Assembly: GCA_037349105.1 (NCBI GenBank)
Contig: JAYJMM010000119.1
Span: forward strand, 879,001 to 943,000
DNA from: Limnomonas spitsbergensis
Lineage: Eukaryota > Chlorophyta > Chlorophyceae > Chlamydomonadales
Reading direction: 5' to 3'
DNA: 64,000 bases
The translations under genes and the position numbers were made by a program. Of this stretch, positions 37,048 through 50,800 are shown in pieces. Each line of letters opens with the position of its first letter. The first letter of the stretch is position 1. A model generated the notes under the pieces. It did not search any database and was not told the origin of the DNA. It saw only the letters and a program-made list of their open reading frames with translations.

Positions 37048-38028
37048 GAAAAAATGTTGCATACCGTGCGTTATCGCACTGACACGCCGATGGTTGTTAG
37101 CACCCGAAAGAAAACAACCCTGAAAAAGAGCGAAGGGTTCAAGAAAATAAAAGACACCAAAAGAAACCCGGGGAAGGTGCCAAAGATCCCCACGATTTTT
37201 TTTTCATACCTGAATCCAGACATGAATCCAACTTTTCCGGGTAGGATCTCTCAATTCGATTGGGCATCTTCGCCGTCCCAGCTCCAGCTGGGCTCATCAT
37301 GCATCTATCCCTCCTCTGCTCCAGCGAGGGGTAGCCATATTCATATCCCTTATGCATGGATGGGGGGGACAGCGCTGTCCCCCCCCCTGCTATCCCAGCT
37401 GGAGCCGCTGATAGCAGGCAGGGGGCCCTTCCGTCTAGAGCTGTTTGGGAGAAGAGGAAGAACAACCTTACCTTCCACTCCAGGTCTTACATCATCTGAT
37501 GTGCTGAGCATGCATTGGCCATTATTGGTCTGTGCGCGGCCGGGGCTTCACCCCTCGTGATGCCATGACCGAGCTTGGGAGACAGTAGGGACAGCAGGCG
37601 GGCGTGGACGGGCAGAAACAAATATGTAGAGCTGTACAATGAGGCCAAGACTACGGCAATGAGCGGTGCGTCAGATCAAGTAGCCCCGGATGTGTCAGGC
37701 AGCCCCAGAACTTAATTTTATAAGACTAAAGCCTGGCAATCAGCCTGGCTGATGATCTGGCCTTTTATTTTGTTGATACCGGTATTATAAGCCATATACG
37801 GGAACAAGTTCCATGTGCCTTCTTGGCACCCCATGAGTTGTCAATCACCTGATCCAATTTCATCGTTCAAAACAGGCGCTATCGCAGCCGGGCTGCTACA
37901 AAGGTAGCCGTCAAAAGGCTGGAGCTCAGGGAATCGTAGGTGGATACTACAGGGAACCGTTACTTCACTGGTGGGCAAACTCCCGGTACCTTGACCGGGT
38001 AGACCTCGCTCAAATTTAGACTACACCC

Positions 38029-40237
38029 TCACCCTGTTGCACCCTCCCGCTGGAAATTGCGCTGGATCCATTCCAGCAGCTGGAAACCCGAATCCCACGC
38101 GACCACCTGAGCTCGCACAAGGGACCGGTCCTCATCATCACGGCCTCCGGCAGATTCATGAGCGCCAGCAAGCCCTCGTAGTCCAGGCGCCACGCGCACG
38201 CCGGGCCCATGCAGCCAAAGTGCCGTGGCGGCAGCAGCAACGCCCTTAGGCCCTGTAGCGGCACTAGCTGCGCCTTCAGGCTCCGTGGCGGAAGCAGCTA
38301 CACCCCTGCTGCAGCCTCCAGATCGTGCTGGCTCCGCTGCCATGCCGACACCAGCAGGGCCGGCCCCTGGTGGCTGTTGCTGTTGCTGCTGTTGCTGCAT
38401 CTTCTGCTGTTGCGCCAGAAGTGCCTGGTGCAAGGGGAATCCGATGCGAGGGAAGACGGCATCTCCACCCTCTGCCAGCATCGCCGCAGGGCATAGGTCG
38501 TTGGACCCGTCACCGACGTACAGCAACCGGTCGTACTGCAGCCCGTTGCTGTTGTACTGCCGATCAATCAGGCCTTGCAACACCTCTCGCTTGCACAGGT
38601 TGGCGTGGCAGGTGGTGCAGCCGTGTGAGTGGTGCGGACGGATGCTTAGGCGTCCGCCCTGCTTTTCCCACAAAGCCTCGTTCGTGAAGACGTGCGAGAA
38701 GACGTCGCCCAAGCCTTGGGCCTGCTTGGGCATTGGATGGGGTCAAATCAAATTCCTATACCGTATCCAAGAAATCTGGCAGGGTTGGGCACATGCAAAG
38801 CAGATCTGCCTCTTCAGCAGGCAGTCAAGGAAACCCCAGTTCTGAATGATCGGCCTGATAAATTTTAGGTGGTTCCTCGATGATTCCCCAACCGTTCTGA
38901 CAAGATTGGTGGTCCGAGGGGCGTGTCAGGGTGGTCACATGGGACTGAGCGCCATGCGTCTGACAGGGATGCTCCACGCAAGGTTGTAGCTGTTGTGGCC
39001 GCTGTTGTTAACTTGTTGTTGTTCTCGTTGAAACAGCATGGCTGGTCTTGTAGCGATTTTCACAGTCAGCGCCTAGAAAAAGGACAAGGCTTGTTGCACC
39101 CTGCCCCAGCCCAGTACCTGCATAATCCACTCAATGAACAGAGTGTTTGAGTCTGACACGATGACGCATTCAAAGAGATCCGGGCGGCTAGCCAAGTGAC
39201 GCAGGAGCTCCTGAGCAATCAAGCAAGCAGAACAATACATCTCAAGGGGTGGCAGTTAGGGAACGGGCAGTTGAGAAGCAGTGCAACGTACAGCTCGAGG
39301 GACAAAGCAAGAAAGGGTGAACTGCGGCGGAGATAGAGGGAATGGTCCCGGGGGGGGGACAGTGGAAGGGGAGAAATGTGTAAGCGGTTTTCATTACGTC
39401 ATATGTGACAGTGCACTCAATGGGAGCCCCACTCACTACTCAGCCCGCTCAGGTATTGCCAATGTTTGCTCCAACCCTGGCTCACTATTGGTCGTCGTCA
39501 TCACGCGAGGTCTGGACTACAGCACCGTCCCACAATCGAATTCTCATCGACACAAGCATGGACCTATGTACATTATGTCTGTTTCCGAAAATTTGTCTTC
39601 CCGCCCTGATCAAGATTCAAGAAGGACACGTATATATTATTTTAAAGCATGGCTCTGTCATGGCATGGAATGGGCATGACAGGTCTAACATTGATCTGAC
39701 TTGACATGCATCTGCCAGGCAAGACATGCCATTGCGTGTCATAGACAGTCCTATCCATCTTATGCACATTACTGTCCGCCGCCCCACCTGCATGCCTGGG
39801 ACAAGAGGCATTTCTGCCATGCACTGACGCATGGGTCCTTCCATGACCCCCTCCTCCGCCAAGTGCCCAAACACGCTGTTCATGAAGGCTGTCCACTGGC
39901 CCTCCACGTAGCCCCTCCTCACGCGCATGGGCAGTTCCTGGGCGGGCAGCGAGCGGTACACCCAGGTGTCGCTGTTGCCGTCCACGATGGTGTGGTCAAA
40001 GTCAAACGCCACCAGTGTCCTTCTTTTGTAAGCTGGCGGTTGCTGCTCGTCTTGCTGCTGTGCTGGCATGCCCTGATGTGCTGGCAGGTCCTGCTGCGCT
40101 GACAGGCCGTGCTGTGCTGGCAGTTCCTGCTGTGCTGGCAGGCCCTGCTCGGCTGACAGGCTATGCTGTGCTGGCATGATGAGTTCGGAGCACGTGGTGA
40201 TCTGAGAATGCCGAGATGGTGAAGATGGACTTTCCAA
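38029..40237 (-). CDS. PHOSPHO1/2-type HAD phosphatase
   Basis: HAD-superfamily phosphatase of the PHOSPHO1 (phosphoethanolamine/phosphocholine) or PHOSPHO2 (pyridoxal phosphate) type, probably soluble. Three exons on minus, 40237-39788, 39210-39118 and 38721-38029, all phase 0, about 411 codons. Motif I is VAFDFDHTIVDGNSDTWV, motif II is CVIVSDSNTLFIEW, and motif IV is YVGDGSNDLCPAAML. A CTTCHANLCKREVL zinc-type cluster is also typical of the family. All catalytic residues are present. It exceeds the family's usual 240-270 residues because of a Gln-rich N-terminus (LPAQQELPAQHGLSAQQ) and a poly-Gln/Ala insertion after motif IV. The start at 40237 is the first Met; a later Met (MPAQHSL) or an upstream exon is possible. 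The substrate cannot be told from sequence. Confidence 0.88.
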
Positions 40238-41887
40238 GCAGGAGTAAGGTATGGAATGGATTGTGAGGTCGTGCAGGGGTCGAAGATCTGGGGCTCAGCT
40301 GTTTTTCAATTGTTGCGAAAGGCACTGAAAGCCTGAAGAAGGGAAGTGTGTCGTATTCTGATCTCGCATGGGCCTGTGTAGGCCTGACAAATTTGCTGAG
40401 CGTGGCTTTGGAATATGGTGACGAGCACGTCTTCAATGCATGGCTCAGAGGTGCAGATGTGACCAGGAGTGGGGCATGCGTTCTTGCTTCTGCTCCGAAC
40501 CCGCGGCAGGGTGGGACGTTTCTTCATGCGCATGCGCATGCGCCAGCCAGGCAACCGCAAAAACCAACCGGGGACCTGGTGGAACGAAGCGAGATGCCGA
40601 CCCGCGGCAATGCCATGATTCCGAATATTTCCCTCTAATTTTTGCATTGACAGAGGTGCCCGCTAGAAATTAAACGACTTTAGTACATCCATCGGTGCCT
40701 CAAGGGGCCTTGAGGCTCGCTCCTGTGCGGGAGATTCGAGGAGGCACAGCGAGGCTCGTGCTGACGGGGCGATGCGCTAGCTTGCTGCAACAGCGAAAAT
40801 GCTGCATCCGTTTAAACAAAACCATCTATTGATTCAGGTGCGAGCCAGACGCCCGCTGCTGTCGCAGCTAACCAGGGTTTCCATTCAGGATGGACTGTTT
40901 CGAAGTCTGGGTGGTTGCGGAGACGCTGCGAGAGCAACTGCTTCGGACAATTCCATGCAAGTGAAACATCGCCAGCCACTCCCTCGTGATATATGTTGCG
41001 CGATCACGGTTTCAGGCTGTGGCTCATCGACACGTCTTTCGTATCCTTCCATCCGACCTGCTGGCTTGACTGCCCCAGGAGCTAGAGTTGCGGATCCATA
41101 CAACCGGCTTGCATGCATGGATTACATTATGATAAATGCACGTAAGCATGCAAGCATTATATTTTGTGTAATGTGCGCGCGCATGCATGCATTGTTTGCT
41201 GCCATGCCATGGGTGTTTGATTGGCACTGGACACCGCTGAACGTCATCCTGGTTTCAGGATACTTTTAAGACACAGGCTCAATTCGCTGTGAAGCACACA
41301 TGTGCTAATAACCAGCCTCGATAAGGCAAGGCCAAAAGCAGCGCATGCGTTTGAGCTGCTGCCCAGCAGTTTTCATGCCCAAAGTACTGTCAATCCAATC
41401 TTGAAAGAAGCAGCGACCCTCTTGAGCTGGATGTCATGGCAGACCTCGGTGACCCGCTGCCCCCTGTATCCGCAGGCCAAAGCTCGATCCACACTTCTAG
41501 ACAGGGCTGCTCTGAAACTCAAGAACACCGCACCCACATAAAAGCCTTTGTCAATTAAAATTGGCTCACGCAGTGGGTGGTCTGGTCGTTGCTGGCTGCG
41601 TGGCTGGATTATCTCTTTGATCTCTCACAAGCATGCACAAGCCGCTGCCAGATACCTGGACGTAGTGTGTATTGGCACATTTCATCCCCTCAAACCCTGT
41701 TTGGTGCATGCAATAGGTGGCAAGTCCACGCAAAGAAAACTACTTGTCACTTATTACCAATTTGCAAGATTATTATGGGGTGGTCATAAATCATGCTGAG
41801 AGTGCTGTCCTGTCTGATTCAACGTCATCGATACATGCTTGTCGACGCCCCCAGGACCCAAATTGCCATCCCACCCTTCCCCTTCAG
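40238..41887. promoter_or_regulatory. Divergent intergenic region between phosphatase and MCTP genes
   Basis: About 1.65 kb between the phosphatase start and the first recognised MCTP exon, so both promoters and the MCTP first exon probably lie here. ATGCTGAGA at 41793 would give MLR in front of VHYAEGLPLAE, but its donor would be weak. No promoter motif can be named with confidence. Short ORFs here show no domain. Confidence 0.4.
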
Positions 41888-44800
41888 GTGCATTATGCTG
41901 AGGGGCTGCCCCTGGCCGAGACTGAGATCGCCAGTGGCGTCGAAACCTACTGCACTCTCACAGTGGGGCCGCAGCGGTGAGCGGGGACGAGGGGAATGGG
42001 AGAGAGAAAGGGAGGAAGGCAGAGGTTCGCGGAGAAACGGGAAAGGCTGAAAAGCAGAGAGGCGGAGGAGAGCAGGTGGAGGGGAGAGGGAAAAGAGAGA
42101 GGCAGAGGTGAGCGGGGGAGTGGGAAAGGGAAAGGCAGAGAGGAAGAGGTGAGCGGGGGAAAGGGAGCGTAGGACAGGCTAAGGGAGAGAGGCAGAGGTG
42201 AGCGGTGGAAGGACGTGGGAAAGGGCGAGGCAGGGTTTAGCAGAGGGAGTGTGAAAGGGTGAGGGAGAGAGGCAGAGGTGAGCAGGGCTGTCTGTGCTGA
42301 CAAAACAGCCTTGAAGGGACAATCTACAGGCCCGCTTGTTTTCCAGCTTGCCTGTGCATCCTATTCAAAGCTTTCTTTTGAAAAAGCCAGCCAGTGCAAG
42401 CCAGAAGAACATCCAAAATAACCGGCTCACATGCGAGTCTGTGAAACAATAAAGCGCCGCCATATTGCACCTGATGGCCTGAAGTTTCAGGGGGAGGTTG
42501 ACATGGGAGGGATACGGATAGGGAGGCTTCATGCTGAAGGTGCGGCGGAGACGGGTTTTATGGACCACGCCCTTGCCTGCCTGACCGCAGTAGGTCAATA
42601 GCCAGGGGTTCACCTAACCCTGAACCCTACACCCTGAACCCTGATTCTTGAACCCTGCACCCTGCACCCTGATTCCTGGACCCCACACCCTGAACCCTAC
42701 ACCCTGAACCCTGATTCTTGAACCCTGCACCCTGCACCCTGAACCCTGGACCCTACACTCTGGAACCTGCACCCTGGACCCTAAATCCTGCACTCATAAG
42801 TCATAACCCTACACCCTGGACCCTGACCCCTTCCTGGCTGTCTGTAGAATGTCAACAGCGGCAACGCGGGTGGAACGGCTGCGGGAAGCTGCACCCGCCC
42901 CTTCCACTTCGGCTTTCGCGCTGGCTGAGTCTGCCACTGCCGCGTCGGCAGTCTTGCCAGCTGGCGCTCACACCGTGGCCAGCCTGGCGCGCATTTCTTC
43001 TGCGGGCAGTGAGGGCTCCCCAGCAATGCTGTCTCCACCTAGGTGAGCTGCTGCCCCCACCCACCCAACAGCTGCCCCCCACCGCTCCCCAGCTACCCCC
43101 ACCCACCTCCGCAGCTTTCTCTATTTGTGTCACTAATCAGTACGAATCACAGGAATTTGGGATGTTTGACGTGCGCCTGTAGTTGCGTGCACAAAGTCAA
43201 GTTGGGTGATCAAGATGGATAACGTGAGCAGGTAGGAAAGCGCAACGAAAGTGGCACGGGGGCGTGTCCAAGGGGATGACGTAACAAATATAATGAGTGG
43301 GGACAGGTGTCAGTGTGAACATGCAACAAAAGCCCCAAAGGTACTCCAAGAGGTCATCTTCGCTTCATTCAGTTATCGCATTCAGTTATGACATTCAGTT
43401 ATCACATTCAATCATCACATTCAGTTATCACATTCAGTTGCGACACGAAGACAACAGGGGAAGTCAATATGGACCTACAAGGGGAATACAGGATATTGAA
43501 CAAGCCAAGCAGGTGGATATGGGGAGAGGGGGGAGGCCGGAGAGGAGGAGTGTTTATGAGGAGGGGAGAGGAGTGGCAGCTGGTGGGAAAGGATAGACGA
43601 GCCAAGAATGATAGATGGAGGAAACCATGATGGAGCGGCCAGAGGAAAGGGTGGAGGCAAAAGGGGAAGGATGGCAAGGCCGACCGCCACCCCAGCTATA
43701 GACATTAACTTGCCAAAATCCCGGCACTGACCATGCGAGGGCAACCCTGGACCCTATGCTCCAAAACATGAACCTTAGACCCTTCACCCACAGCCCAAAC
43801 CCTTAGCCCTGAACCGTTAGCCCCATATCCTTTGCCCCAAACCCTGACCCCCTCAGACCCAAACTCTAAATCCCTAGTCCTGAACCCTCAGCCCTAAGCC
43901 CCAAAACCTGAATCCTCAACCCTTAGTCCGGAACCGTTAACCCTAAGCCCTCAGCCCCAAACGATTAGCCCCTGATCCTCAACCCTCAGCCTCAAACTCT
44001 GAATTATAGACCCTTATAGACCCTTATAGACCCTCAGACCCAAACCATTAACCCAAAACCCTTATCTCAAACCCTGAAGTTTTAACCCTTAGCCTCATAC
44101 CCTGAGCTTTCAACCCTTAGCCTCAAACAAGTTGCAGCAAACCCTGAACTCCAGACCCTGAGTCCCAAAACATTCACCCTTAACCCTTGCCCCAACTGAT
44201 TCGCTTAAAATCCTCAGCCCTAAACCCTTAGCCACAGACCACGAACCCTAAACCCTAAGCTCCCAATTCTCTTGACCCCAGGTGCCTCTCTCCTGACTCC
44301 TCGGCGTCATCTCTGCTATCCCCAACCTCATCGTCGAACAACCGCCACAACCAACCTTCTTCAGCAGCCATGGTGGCGGGGTCTGCGCTGTCGCACCCGG
44401 CCGCGACACGCCCGCGCCCTGCGCCCGGCTCTACCTCCACCGCCGCCGTGGCTTCCAGGCGGTGTGTGGTGGCGTGGGGGGATTTGTTCCTGCTCAGGGA
44501 GGATGACCTCACGCTGGCTGATATGGCGCTGGCTTTCGAGGTGGCCGCGGCCAGGCGGTGGCCCGTGCCAGACACCATACTGGCAGTGGTGAGGTTTGGC
44601 GATCTGGGGGTTTGGGTGCGTGTCCGAACCCTGACCTGATGCGGGGCCTCAGGCTGGTGAGATTGAGGGTTTAGGATGCAAAGGTCAACCTCGTCCAAGC
44701 CATGCCTGATTCCCTCCGGTGATGTTTTGTGTCTCTGAAGCATCTTGACAAATTATTAAAATACATCCACCGGTTTACGGTTCAAGGATTCAAGAAAATA

Positions 44801-47800
44801 TGTACACAATAATTGTGTCGGTTGTCAGCCCAGCTGTGTTAAAACCTGAAGGCAATGCAGGAGCATTGACGAGGCGAGTGGGAAACCACGCGTTCACACA
44901 AAGTATGGGAATGGAGCTGATCTGGCCTAAGCCTCACCAACGTTTTCCCCTTACCGACGTTTTCCTCTCACCAAGAATGTTCCCTTATGAACGATTTCCC
45001 CTTTTTAACGTTTCTCTTTTACAACGTTTCCCCTTCTCAAAGTTTTCCCCTAAACCTGGTTTCCCCTAAACCTGGTTTCCCATAAACCTGGTTTCCCATA
45101 AACAGCGGTTTCCCCTTTCAACATTTTCCCCTTGCCACTCCCAATGTTCCTATAGAGGGAGATAGGAGCATTGACGTTTTCCTGTCAGATGTGGCCAAGG
45201 GGGGAAATGAGGCAGTGTTGGGTGTCCAAGCCTTGGTTTTCTTCGCTTTGTTTAGGTGACATTTAGTTAGCATTCACTCATCCTTGCATTGTTTAAGCAT
45301 CCCCACAGCATTCTGTAGTCGTGGCTGTTAGCTGTGAAGCAAATGCACACGGACACCCAATACCATGTTTATTTTTACATAGCTCAGCTATATTTCAGCT
45401 ACCTCTGCCTCCGGCCAAAGGTCCCATGTACTGACAGCTATGCTGCTTGGGCTTGTGTCTATCGACCGTTCTAGTCTTGGCCCCAATCGAGCCTTTGGCG
45501 GCCGCGGGGCAGCTCGCCGAGGGAGGTATCAGAGAAAAAGGAGACACTGATGCTAACTCTGCACCTTCACCCTAGCTCTGCACCTTCACCCTCCCTCACT
45601 TCCAAGATCCAAACATCCCGCAGCCGCAAGTCCAACTCAGCGTCATCACGAACTGCATCCCTCACCCTCGATCCCCGATCCACCCCTCGGACAGCTCGGT
45701 AAAGGAACACGGAAACACAAAATCATGCGTCACCTTCAATTTTCTGACGCCTGCTATGTCCGGTCTAGTTCAGGCTGAGTTCGGGCGTGGACATCAAACA
45801 CGCATACACTTCAATGTGACGTGCATGCTCATTTAACACTTCCTGTTTCCCGACTGGGCTGAGCCGAGTTGGAACGAGGACATCCAAGACTCACACCCTT
45901 CAACGTGTCGTCTTTTTCTGCCTGTTTTCACCGCCAGGTTGAGCTGAGTGTGGATGAGGACACTCAGGCCCGTCTGCTGGGCGGCGAGGAAGCCCGGCTG
46001 GTGTTGCCCCTGGTTGCACCGGGCAGGCAGCAGCAGCAGCGCATGCAAATACAGAGAGCTGCCACGTCATCGTTCGCGTCAGCCGTCGCAGCCGCCGCCG
46101 CCGCCGCGGCCGGCGGCGTTGGCCTGGGCCCGGGGGGGGCGCCCGCGGCGGCAGCCGGGGTACTGGTGGTCACTCTAAGGCTTCAACAGACGGCACTGGA
46201 TGAAGGTGAGCATCTGGGGCGTGTCTGGTGACTTGGTCAAGAGGCACTTTATTACTGCTCCTGTAGGGTTGGTTCACTCACCTGGGAAGGTGAGCAGCTG
46301 GGGCTGGACAGGGCAGCGGGACACAGAAAGATAATGAGCAGCTGGGGCTGGACAGGGCAGCGGGACACAGAAAGATAATGAGCAGCTGGGGCTGGACAGG
46401 GCAGCGGGACACAGAAAGATAATGAGCAGCCTGGTCTTCGGAGACATAGCGATATACCTCATATTTGGAAATATATTGTGAGACCTACCTCTTTGGCCTG
46501 GGCGCTATGGATGCCTAGGAATCACTGCTGTGCCGATTACGGTCCTTATGGTGGCTGAAGTACGTAGATGATAGCAGTCACCGTAATTTCAAGGCAAATT
46601 CAGCTATTTTACCAGTAAAGAACCGTAATTACTTACAAGATATCTGAATTCCGGTGTAATTGCAAAGCACTGCTTGAGATCGTTCAGTGGGTGTCTGGTT
46701 AAGGCCCGTGAGGCAGAAAGGTTATCTGTGGGTAAGGCCTTGCCTCTGCGTGGCCTCTCCTATACCCCTCTCTCACTCACAATCCTGAATCCCCCTCCCG
46801 ACTCCTCCTCCTCCCGCCCTGCCCCTCAGAGCGATGTGCAGGCAGCTGCCCCATAACATCTCCCTGCCCTTTCTCCCTCCCCCCCATCCTCCTCCTCCTC
46901 CCTTGCTGCCCCTCGCAGCTATGTGTGGACAGCTCCCAGCTGATCTGATGCCCAACATCACCATGGAGGCTGCGGACCTGCCCCCTGGCAGTGTCGTTCA
47001 CAGTGCTCTGGCAACCATGTATGTGGAGCCCTGCGTTGTGTTTCTCCGGATACGGTGAGGTGGCGAGAGCAGAGGGCACCACCGTCATGGTCCAGGGTAA
47101 ATCTCAGTCATTGTCCGAAGTCCCGTAGGGAAGGCGTATGCTTATCCTTAAGTTTTGATTTACGATGTATCTGTTTTTAGGAGAGAAACTGGGACCCCAT
47201 CCGGTGGCTTCTGAACCGGTGGACGGCCCTCTCTGTCCATGCATGATCACAATGACATCATTATCAGCTCCGGGAGCTTCGTCTTGGAGCCCCACCGGGG
47301 TGCCCCCCCCCCCTCACCTCGGCTGAGCCACTTTTTGACATTTCCCACATTCTTTCACACCTGGCTGGGCAGTTTTCCAATTAATACTAGAATGAGAAAT
47401 TCGCACCCCTGGGTTTATGAGCCCTGTTCTAATGTTTCTGAAGCCTGTTCTCCGAGCAGGCTGCTTGGGGTTGTGGGGCTCAAGTACGTGACAGCTGCAC
47501 TGCCCAAGGCTGCCGCTGCTGCTGCGCTCGCTGCCTCCAACGCTGCGTCAGTATCTGCTGGCGCTGCGTCCAGCTCAGCCGCCGCCGGCGCCAGGAGGCA
47601 GGACACCAAGCTTACCGACCACGTTCAGGTTGGACCCTGAACCCTTGACCTTGAAACCTATGCCTTCAACCTCGAACCCTAAACCCTGCCTCCGGCGCCA
47701 AGAAGCAGGACACCATGCTCGCTCATCACATGCAGGTTGGGCCCTAGCCCATAGAACTTGAAACCTAAACGCTGAAGCCGAGGGATGCTGAGGGGCCCTC

Positions 47801-50800
47801 TAGCTGCATCCTGCTGTTTGACCGCCCACACACTTCAGCTCGGGTGCTCTCAGTGCGCCACCCTGTGACCTGGGGGGTGGACCCGCATGCTACGCCCTGA
47901 TTCCTAGTGGTGACGGATGATGATGCAAATTGAATCCGGAAACGCGGTCCAATGCTTAAGGTTTGAAATAAATTCAAAGCTGAAAATACCACCTGAGAAT
48001 GCATTTAAAACCTGATGGTTTAATGATGTCTGAGCACTGGCCCCCCTTGGAACCTCACCCGCACCATTGCTCAGGAGTGGGGCAGCCAGCTTCAGAAAGG
48101 CGGATCTGATCTGATGCGAGCGGGGGAGGACCTCGCCAAGAAATGGGGCATGAAGTGGAGGGGCTTTGGCAGCGGCACGGCTGCACCCGCAGCAGCACCC
48201 TCTGCTGCCCCTGATGATGCGACGCTCTCTCCGCGAGGCCCAGGAGGCACCGGGGTAGGGAGGGCCTCCATGGACCAGGAGCTGACGAGCCTAGCTGGGA
48301 GGCAGACAGAGGGAGCCGGGGGAGCTTCCTCGGGGTCAGCGGCTGCCAAGGCCGTGCCAGCGGTGGTAATGGATGCTGGCAGCGCAGTCGAGGGCTGCAA
48401 CAGTAATCCATCCCGGCTTGGCGTCGCAGGTGCCCCTGTCGCCTCTACCTCCTCGCGTAAGGCAACCTCTGCCCTGACCACTGCTCTTGCGTCGACGGAG
48501 GAAGTGAAGCAGCCAGCTTCCAGCGATCCTGCTGCGCCGGTGCCCGTGGCAGCTGAGCCTGCACCGCGCCCTAAACATGCGGGCCTGCTCCCGCAGCTGA
48601 GCCACGTCGCATCGAGCCATGAGCAGAAGGATTCGGTTGACTTCGACATGCTCATGAATGTTCTGGAGACAAACGGGTTCAGCTATACGGACAAGGGCAT
48701 ATTTACATACTTCTGGTGTAAGGTGCGCAATCACGGGGGGAGTGCCGGTAGGTCTTGAACCCAAAATCTCAGGGTTTAAGGCCAGCTTCTTAACCGTGAA
48801 TAGTTAACGCCTATTCTAAGTGCGAGTGGCACTAACGTCGGAGCTTGCACTTCTATGCTGAAAACGTGTACCGTGAAAGGTCTTCGCTTTTGCTCAGTCC
48901 CAACGAGACTGTTTTATCTCTGGTTCTAATTTGACGTTTGCGCAAGCACATACGATTGACTACGCAGGGTTGGAAATAATTCTCTCAATTTGCGCAGCGC
49001 AGCGCTTAAGAATGCTTTCGCTTTTTATGTCATTCGACAGCATACTGGAATGCTAATAAGATACGTCGGCTACTGCCTGCCGGGGGTGGGCGTGGCCGGA
49101 GGGGGGGCGAATTACGTCGGGGGGAGAATTCGGAATTACAATATCACGGTACCGCTAAAAACGGGTTTTTCATGTACGACATATTTGAGCAAGGCCTGTC
49201 GTCAGTCTATATGTCCCAGGTGCCATCCTCAGCTGCAGTGTCTTATTTCAAGAGGTGGTGTGGCCACCTCCTACAAAAAGGCACTGGAACTCACATTCCT
49301 TTAGGTTCCAAGTGCAATTGGAGAGGGAGGCATTTGAGGGAGGCGTTCTTGTCCCTCAATTGAGTACCAAACACTTTTCTCTCCCTCTGTTCCCGGATGC
49401 GATTCACCCCTCTTGAGCTATGAGTGCAGCATGCCAGTAATACCGCATGTTCACACCGCATGTTCATACCACATGTTCACACGTGCACAACGGATGGCAA
49501 TGAACCTTGCACCTTGTATTTCCACTGCATTCACCTTCCTGTCCACAAGTGTGTGTTCCAACAGGGGACCCAGCCGACTAGCCTAAGGCCTGTCCGGTGC
49601 GGCATCCACATTGTGCAGCTTCAAAAGGAGCAGCCACCCCTCACTGAATTTCCCATTTCTGTGCAGACATTTCGAAGCTGGCAGCAATTGCAGCCACCTC
49701 TCAACCTTGTGATTGTTATTGTCATTAAAGTTTAGATGTGCTTTGCTTTCAAAGTGTGTGGCCATTCCTATCCTCACGTAGGGCATTAAAAGAAAATGTT
49801 GGTTTCAAACCCGGGGCAAGGTGATTTCTTTCTACGTTAGTGATTGTTTAGAATTGAGAACTGGAGCCACTGACACCCCTCCTGACACCCCTCCTCTGAC
49901 ACCCTTCTCCTCAGGTGGACTATGGCGGGTTTGAACATAGCAGTCGCATGGTGCAGCAGGAGCGCGGTGTGGTCACATGGGGCAGCGCGGAGACCATGGT
50001 CATGGCTGCGCTGCGGCCGGTAGACCAGAAGCCACTGGAGCTCGCGCTGTACGGCTCCCGTGACAAAAAGTGAGTGTGTGATAAGTGTGAGGGACCGGAT
50101 ACGTGTGATGAGTGTCCCATGATGAAGCATGAGTGTGTAGGTGTGACATCAGCGCATGGCATTGGTTCATGGCTTGCCTTTGGGTACCGGCCAAGGTTTT
50201 TAGCGGTGGGGGGGGCTGGAGCTAGGCCGGCAGCAAGCGGGGTTAAGCTTTCTCTGTTGCTCTGGTTGGCAATGCCTGACCGACGCTCAAGACTTTAGTC
50301 GTTTTGTGGTTTTGCATGGAGGATGTTGGTGTCGGCGCCTTAAGGGGCTTGCAGGCTCTTGAGTCTCAGGCCTCCCGTTGGCACCTGGGTTGACAGTTGA
50401 CCCCTAAAGCTTAGACAGATCCTGACTTGAAAAGGAGTGTTTGGGTACACAGGAACAATTCTTCATGATAAGGACCTACGGTACCTATTGTCAAAATAGG
50501 AAACTACCGGTACATATTTTCCAGAAAGGAAACTTACATTTTCAAAATAGGAAGCCTTCCTATTTACAAGATATAGGTACCGGTAGTTTTGCTTGAGGGT
50601 CCAGTATAGGCACATATTTCTCCGCTTGGCTGCCTGAGGTCGAGAGTCTGTAATCCACCCTGGGTGTCAATGCTCATATGGAATGCGGCAGCGAATCCAA
50701 CCCTTTGCTCTCTCCTTTGCGGCGACTCTGTAGAAACCGCGGAAAGCCGGTTTGCCAGGTCAGCATCCCACTCTGCGACCTGCTCCAGGCAGCTGGCATT

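Larger units (their letters stand above)
34894..38028. other. Intergenic region or 5' part of the cyclase gene
   Basis: No exon can be supported. Contents: a 30-bp tandem duplication at 36011-36065 (GCCTACTAGTCGCATGCATG), an A-tract at 36698-36721, a small basic ORF at 36741-36959, a tRNA-like segment at 36965-37047 and a perfect 24-bp palindrome at 37362-37385. The cyclase promoter and first exon probably lie here. Confidence 0.4.

Noticed and set aside
43740..44275. Chromosome end or true telomere
   Set aside because: The CCCTAAA text is degenerate and lies between two exons of one gene; similar text occurs in many introns here.
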